A stretch of 8,212 nucleotides of DNA. Origin: Cytophagia bacterium. Lineage in GTDB: Bacteria; Bacteroidota; Bacteroidia; Cytophagales; Cyclobacteriaceae. The stretch's first letter is position 1; each line of letters starts with the position of its first letter. Below, piece after piece: positions 5,982 through 8,212 of this stretch. A model generated the notes under the pieces. It saw only the letters and a program-made list of their open reading frames with translations, did no database searches and was not told the DNA's origin. Location of the stretch: positions 1 to 8,212 of the forward strand of contig JABXIP010000004.1 of assembly GCA_013373005.1 (NCBI GenBank), read 5' to 3'. A program made the position numbers and the translations under genes.

Positions 5982-8212
5982 TTGAATCATCTAAGCCGAC
6001 TTTTTATTGGATTTTGCTTGACAATTATTTGTCTCTCTGCTAAAGCCCAAACGTTTTCAGTGAGCGCGCAGCCAACTGTCTGCTATGATGCCAGTCAACC
6101 TTTAAGACTATCTGATATTGTAACCATTCAAGGGAATGATGCTGACATTATTCAAGGGCTTCAAATTTCTATAGTTTCTTTGTTCGACCGAACTGATTCA
6201 TTCAGCTTTGCAGGCGGCTCTGGGCCTGTCTCTGGAAACTACGATGAAAACGTAGGAATCCTTGAATTATCGGGAAATGCGAGCATTGCACAATACAAAA
6301 CAGCTCTAACCCAAAGCTACTTCCACACACTTACTCCTGAAAAATCAAAGTCAATTAACGTAACCATTTCAGGGGTAGACTTTCTCTATGAAACCGGCCA
6401 CTTCTATAAGTTTTTCCCTGCTGCTGGAATTTCGTGGTCAGAAGCTAAAACTGCAGCAGAGAACGAATCATTGTACGGCCTTCAAGGCTACCTAACCACC
6501 ATCACTACCGCTTCTGAGAATAGTTTTATTCTAGCCAGAGTAAGTGGATCAGCATGGATTGGCGCAAGTGATGCAGAAACTGAAAACACTTGGAAATGGG
6601 TGACAGGGCCGGAAGCAGGGCAAGCTTTTTGGCAAGGCCTTGCTGGAGGAAGTTCCGTAAATGGAATGTTCAGCAACTGGAACACTGGAGAACCTAACCA
6701 ATCTGGAGAAGAAGACTATGCTCATATGATGGACTGGACTGACCCTCCCGGCAGATGGAACGACTTGCCTGATGTAGGAGGTCAAGGTGACTATGCGCCA
6801 ACGGGATATATTGTTGAATATGGTGGGATGCCGGGTGAACCCAATGTGCTGGATGACTTGAGTAAAACCATTATTCTGGATCCCGAAGTAAGTTTTAATC
6901 TAAGTGGAGCTATCTCTGTTTGCCCTAACATTCAAGGGGTTACCTATAGTGTCGAAGATGTTTCTGGCTATACTTATGATTGGAGTGTTGCTGGAGGAAC
7001 TATAGCGAGAGGGCAGGGAACTTCAGAGATTATTGTCGATTGGCAAGGCACCAACCCGACAGCAGCGGTTAATGTTGATATTACTTCACCCATAGTTTGT
7101 ACTTACAGTCTCAATCTTGACGTAAAAATTAACGAGCAATTGGAACCTCTAATTCCGGATGGCACCAATAAAGTTTGCTATACAGACATCAATACGCCAC
7201 AAACTTACAGCACTCCAAACACCAATGGCTCGGATTACAATTGGTTTGTTACAAATGGAACAATTACCAATGGACAAGGCACCAATGAAATAAATGTTCT
7301 TTGGAATGGTCCTGGCATGGGGCAAGTATTTTTCACAGAATCTACCTCAACAGCCACCGATGTCTGCGATGGAGATTCACCAATACTTTCGGTAGAAATA
7401 AAAGAAGAGATTGTCCCCGTTTTAAACACTCAAAATGTAAGCTGCTATGCCGGTTCTGATGGTGAGGCTGTTATTGAAAGTGTGAATGGGTCTTCTTCAT
7501 TTGGTGTGGTTTGGAACACACTTGGCTCGGGAGTACCTAATGGAAATGCTATTACCGGACTACCAGCCGGAACCTACTCCGCAGAAATTACTTTTGAAGG
7601 GTGTACCATTAATCTTCCCTTTACTATTACCGAGCCGCCCGAATTGATTGGAAGTATTCAAGCTACAGATGCCACCTGTTTCGGAGCTGCCAATGGAACC
7701 GCTCAGGTAACTGTTTCAGGAGGAACAGGAGCTTACAGATACAGTTGGAGTCACAATGGAAACAGTAGTTCTGATTTTGCCAGTAACATTCCGGAAGGAA
7801 ACCACAGCGTAGAAATATTAGACGACAATGATTGTTCCCTGATACTGAATTTCACTATAAATGAGCCCCCTCTGCTAAAAATAGATAGCATTTCAACCAG
7901 AAAAGCCAGCTGCCCTGAATTAGCCGATGGTGAGTTGGAGGCTTTTGTTAGCGGAGGAACTCCTCCTTATAATTATAGCTGGACAGACAACTCTTCCACA
8001 GCTGCAATTGCCTCTGGTTTTGCCAAAGGCAATTATCAGGTAGTGGTTACTGATGCCAATGGCTGCACTACCTCCGATTCACAAATAGTAGAAGAAGCCA
8101 CACCAAAAATTGTATTGCCGAATGCCTTTAGCCCAAATGCAGATAATAGTAATGATACTTTCAGACCGGCCAACTCATGCCCTGTAGAATATCAACTAAC
8201 AGTTTACAGTAG
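5979..8212 (+). CDS. Secreted C-type lectin / PKD-like / SprB-repeat protein with type IX sorting domain, 3' end cut
   Basis: The frame is open from just after TGA 5976-5978 to the right edge, giving 744 residues. There is no ATG between serS and the mature protein, so it starts at GTG 5979 or TTG 5982. Residues 1-23 are a signal peptide (LFIGFCLTIICLSAKA, cut before Gln24). Residues about 25-132 resemble a cadherin-like beta domain. Residues 140-282 are a C-type lectin domain with EPN at 238-240 and WND at 260-262, the calcium and sugar-binding motifs of mannose-type lectins. Two PKD-like domains follow at 314-384 and 399-475, sharing a GTI..GQGT.EI.V.W pattern. Three SprB-like repeats lie at 487-556, 565-633 and 643-709. 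From 711 the gliding-motility C-terminal domain begins (LPNAFSPN, NDTFRP); about 50 residues should be missing. Exported through Sec and the type IX system, it is probably a surface adhesin. The ligand is unknown. Confidence 0.92.
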   Translation, partial: MLNHLSRLFIGFCLTIICLSAKAQTFSVSAQPTVCYDASQPLRLSDIVTIQGNDADIIQGLQISIVSLFDRTDSFSFAGGSGPVSGNYDENVGILELSGNASIAQYKTALTQSYFHTLTPEKSKSINVTISGVDFLYETGHFYKFFPAAGISWSEAKTAAENESLYGLQGYLTTITTASENSFILARVSGSAWIGASDAETENTWKWVTGPEAGQAFWQGLAGGSSVNGMFSNWNTGEPNQSGEEDYAHMMDWTDPPGRWNDLPDVGGQGDYAPTGYIVEYGGMPGEPNVLDDLSKTIILDPEVSFNLSGAISVCPNIQGVTYSVEDVSGYTYDWSVAGGTIARGQGTSEIIVDWQGTNPTAAVNVDITSPIVCTYSLNLDVKINEQLEPLIPDGTNKVCYTDINTPQTYSTPNTNGSDYNWFVTNGTITNGQGTNEINVLWNGPGMGQVFFTESTSTATDVCDGDSPILSVEIKEEIVPVLNTQNVSCYAGSDGEAVIESVNGSSSFGVVWNTLGSGVPNGNAITGLPAGTYSAEITFEGCTINLPFTITEPPELIGSIQATDATCFGAANGTAQVTVSGGTGAYRYSWSHNGNSSSDFASNIPEGNHSVEILDDNDCSLILNFTINEPPLLKIDSISTRKASCPELADGELEAFVSGGTPPYNYSWTDNSSTAAIASGFAKGNYQVVVTDANGCTTSDSQIVEEATPKIVLPNAFSPNADNSNDTFRPANSCPVEYQLTVYS
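6396..6827 (+). other. C-type lectin domain within the secreted protein
   Basis: Residues 140-282 run from GHFYKFF through the WSEAK helix, the LTTITTASEN strand, AWIGASD and FSNWNTGEPN to GYIVEYGG, the order expected of the lectin fold. The EPN and WND motifs that bind calcium and sugar are both kept. Disulfide cysteines of animal lectins are absent, as is usual in bacterial forms. Mannose-like specificity is inferred from EPN only. Confidence 0.85.
7437..8105 (+). repeat. Three SprB-like protein repeats
   Basis: Three units of about 67-70 residues occupy 7437-7646, 7671-7877 and 7905-8105. Each opens with Cys after a short strand (VSCYAG, ATCFGA, ASCPEL), continues with DG/NG and an SGGT..Y.YSW core, and has a second Cys near its end (FEGC, NDC, NGC). 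The first two units end in EPP. The first unit is the most diverged, with NGSSSFGVVW in place of SGGT..Y.YSW. The paired cysteines may form a disulfide in each unit. Similar repeats occur in the gliding adhesin SprB. Confidence 0.8.

Noticed and set aside
6488..7429. Minus-strand open frames opposite the lectin gene
   Set aside because: The plus-strand frame gives clear lectin and PKD-like domains, so these are shadows.

Overview
The window looks like ordinary chromosomal DNA from a Bacteroidota bacterium, probably of the Cytophagales/Flavobacteriia type. Several things suggest this. A secreted protein carries SprB-like repeats and the start of a type IX secretion C-terminal domain. The TPR-type HisKA_2 sensor kinase has the layout common in this phylum. 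Rho carries a long charged insertion. Start codons lack Shine-Dalgarno sequences, and promoter-like TTTG / TAnnTTTG pairs can be found. Genus-level placement is not possible from the sequence alone.

Layout. Positions 1-2658 (minus strand) hold a two-gene two-component operon: a LuxR-type response regulator first (2047-2658), then, 13 bases later, a TPR-containing membrane histidine kinase (start 2033, running off the left edge). Positions 2659-2804 hold a candidate promoter for that operon and a strong intrinsic terminator behind rho. Positions 2805-4400 (minus strand) encode Rho. Positions 4401-4643 are the divergent control region between rho and serS, with a good candidate rho promoter and a hairpin in the rho leader. 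Positions 4644-5915 (plus strand) encode seryl-tRNA synthetase. From 5979 to the right edge (plus strand) is a large, previously unframed secreted protein: signal peptide, cadherin-like domain, C-type lectin domain, two PKD-like domains, three SprB-like repeats and the start of a gliding-motility-type C-terminal domain. It has no ATG anywhere near its start and must begin at GTG or TTG.

How the genes relate. The kinase and regulator should form one signalling pair. Rho and SerS are housekeeping genes placed back to back. The lectin protein is probably a surface adhesin or glycan-binding protein exported by the type IX system; no other part of that system is in the window, and its location just after serS need not be functional.

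No CRISPR array, tRNA, rRNA, insertion sequence or attachment site was seen, and there is no gene-free stretch above 300 bases. The most interesting points are the disordered insertion in Rho, the structured rho leader, and the inverted repeat that straddles the promoter and start codon of the lectin gene. Nothing here amounts to a clear new defence or mobile system.
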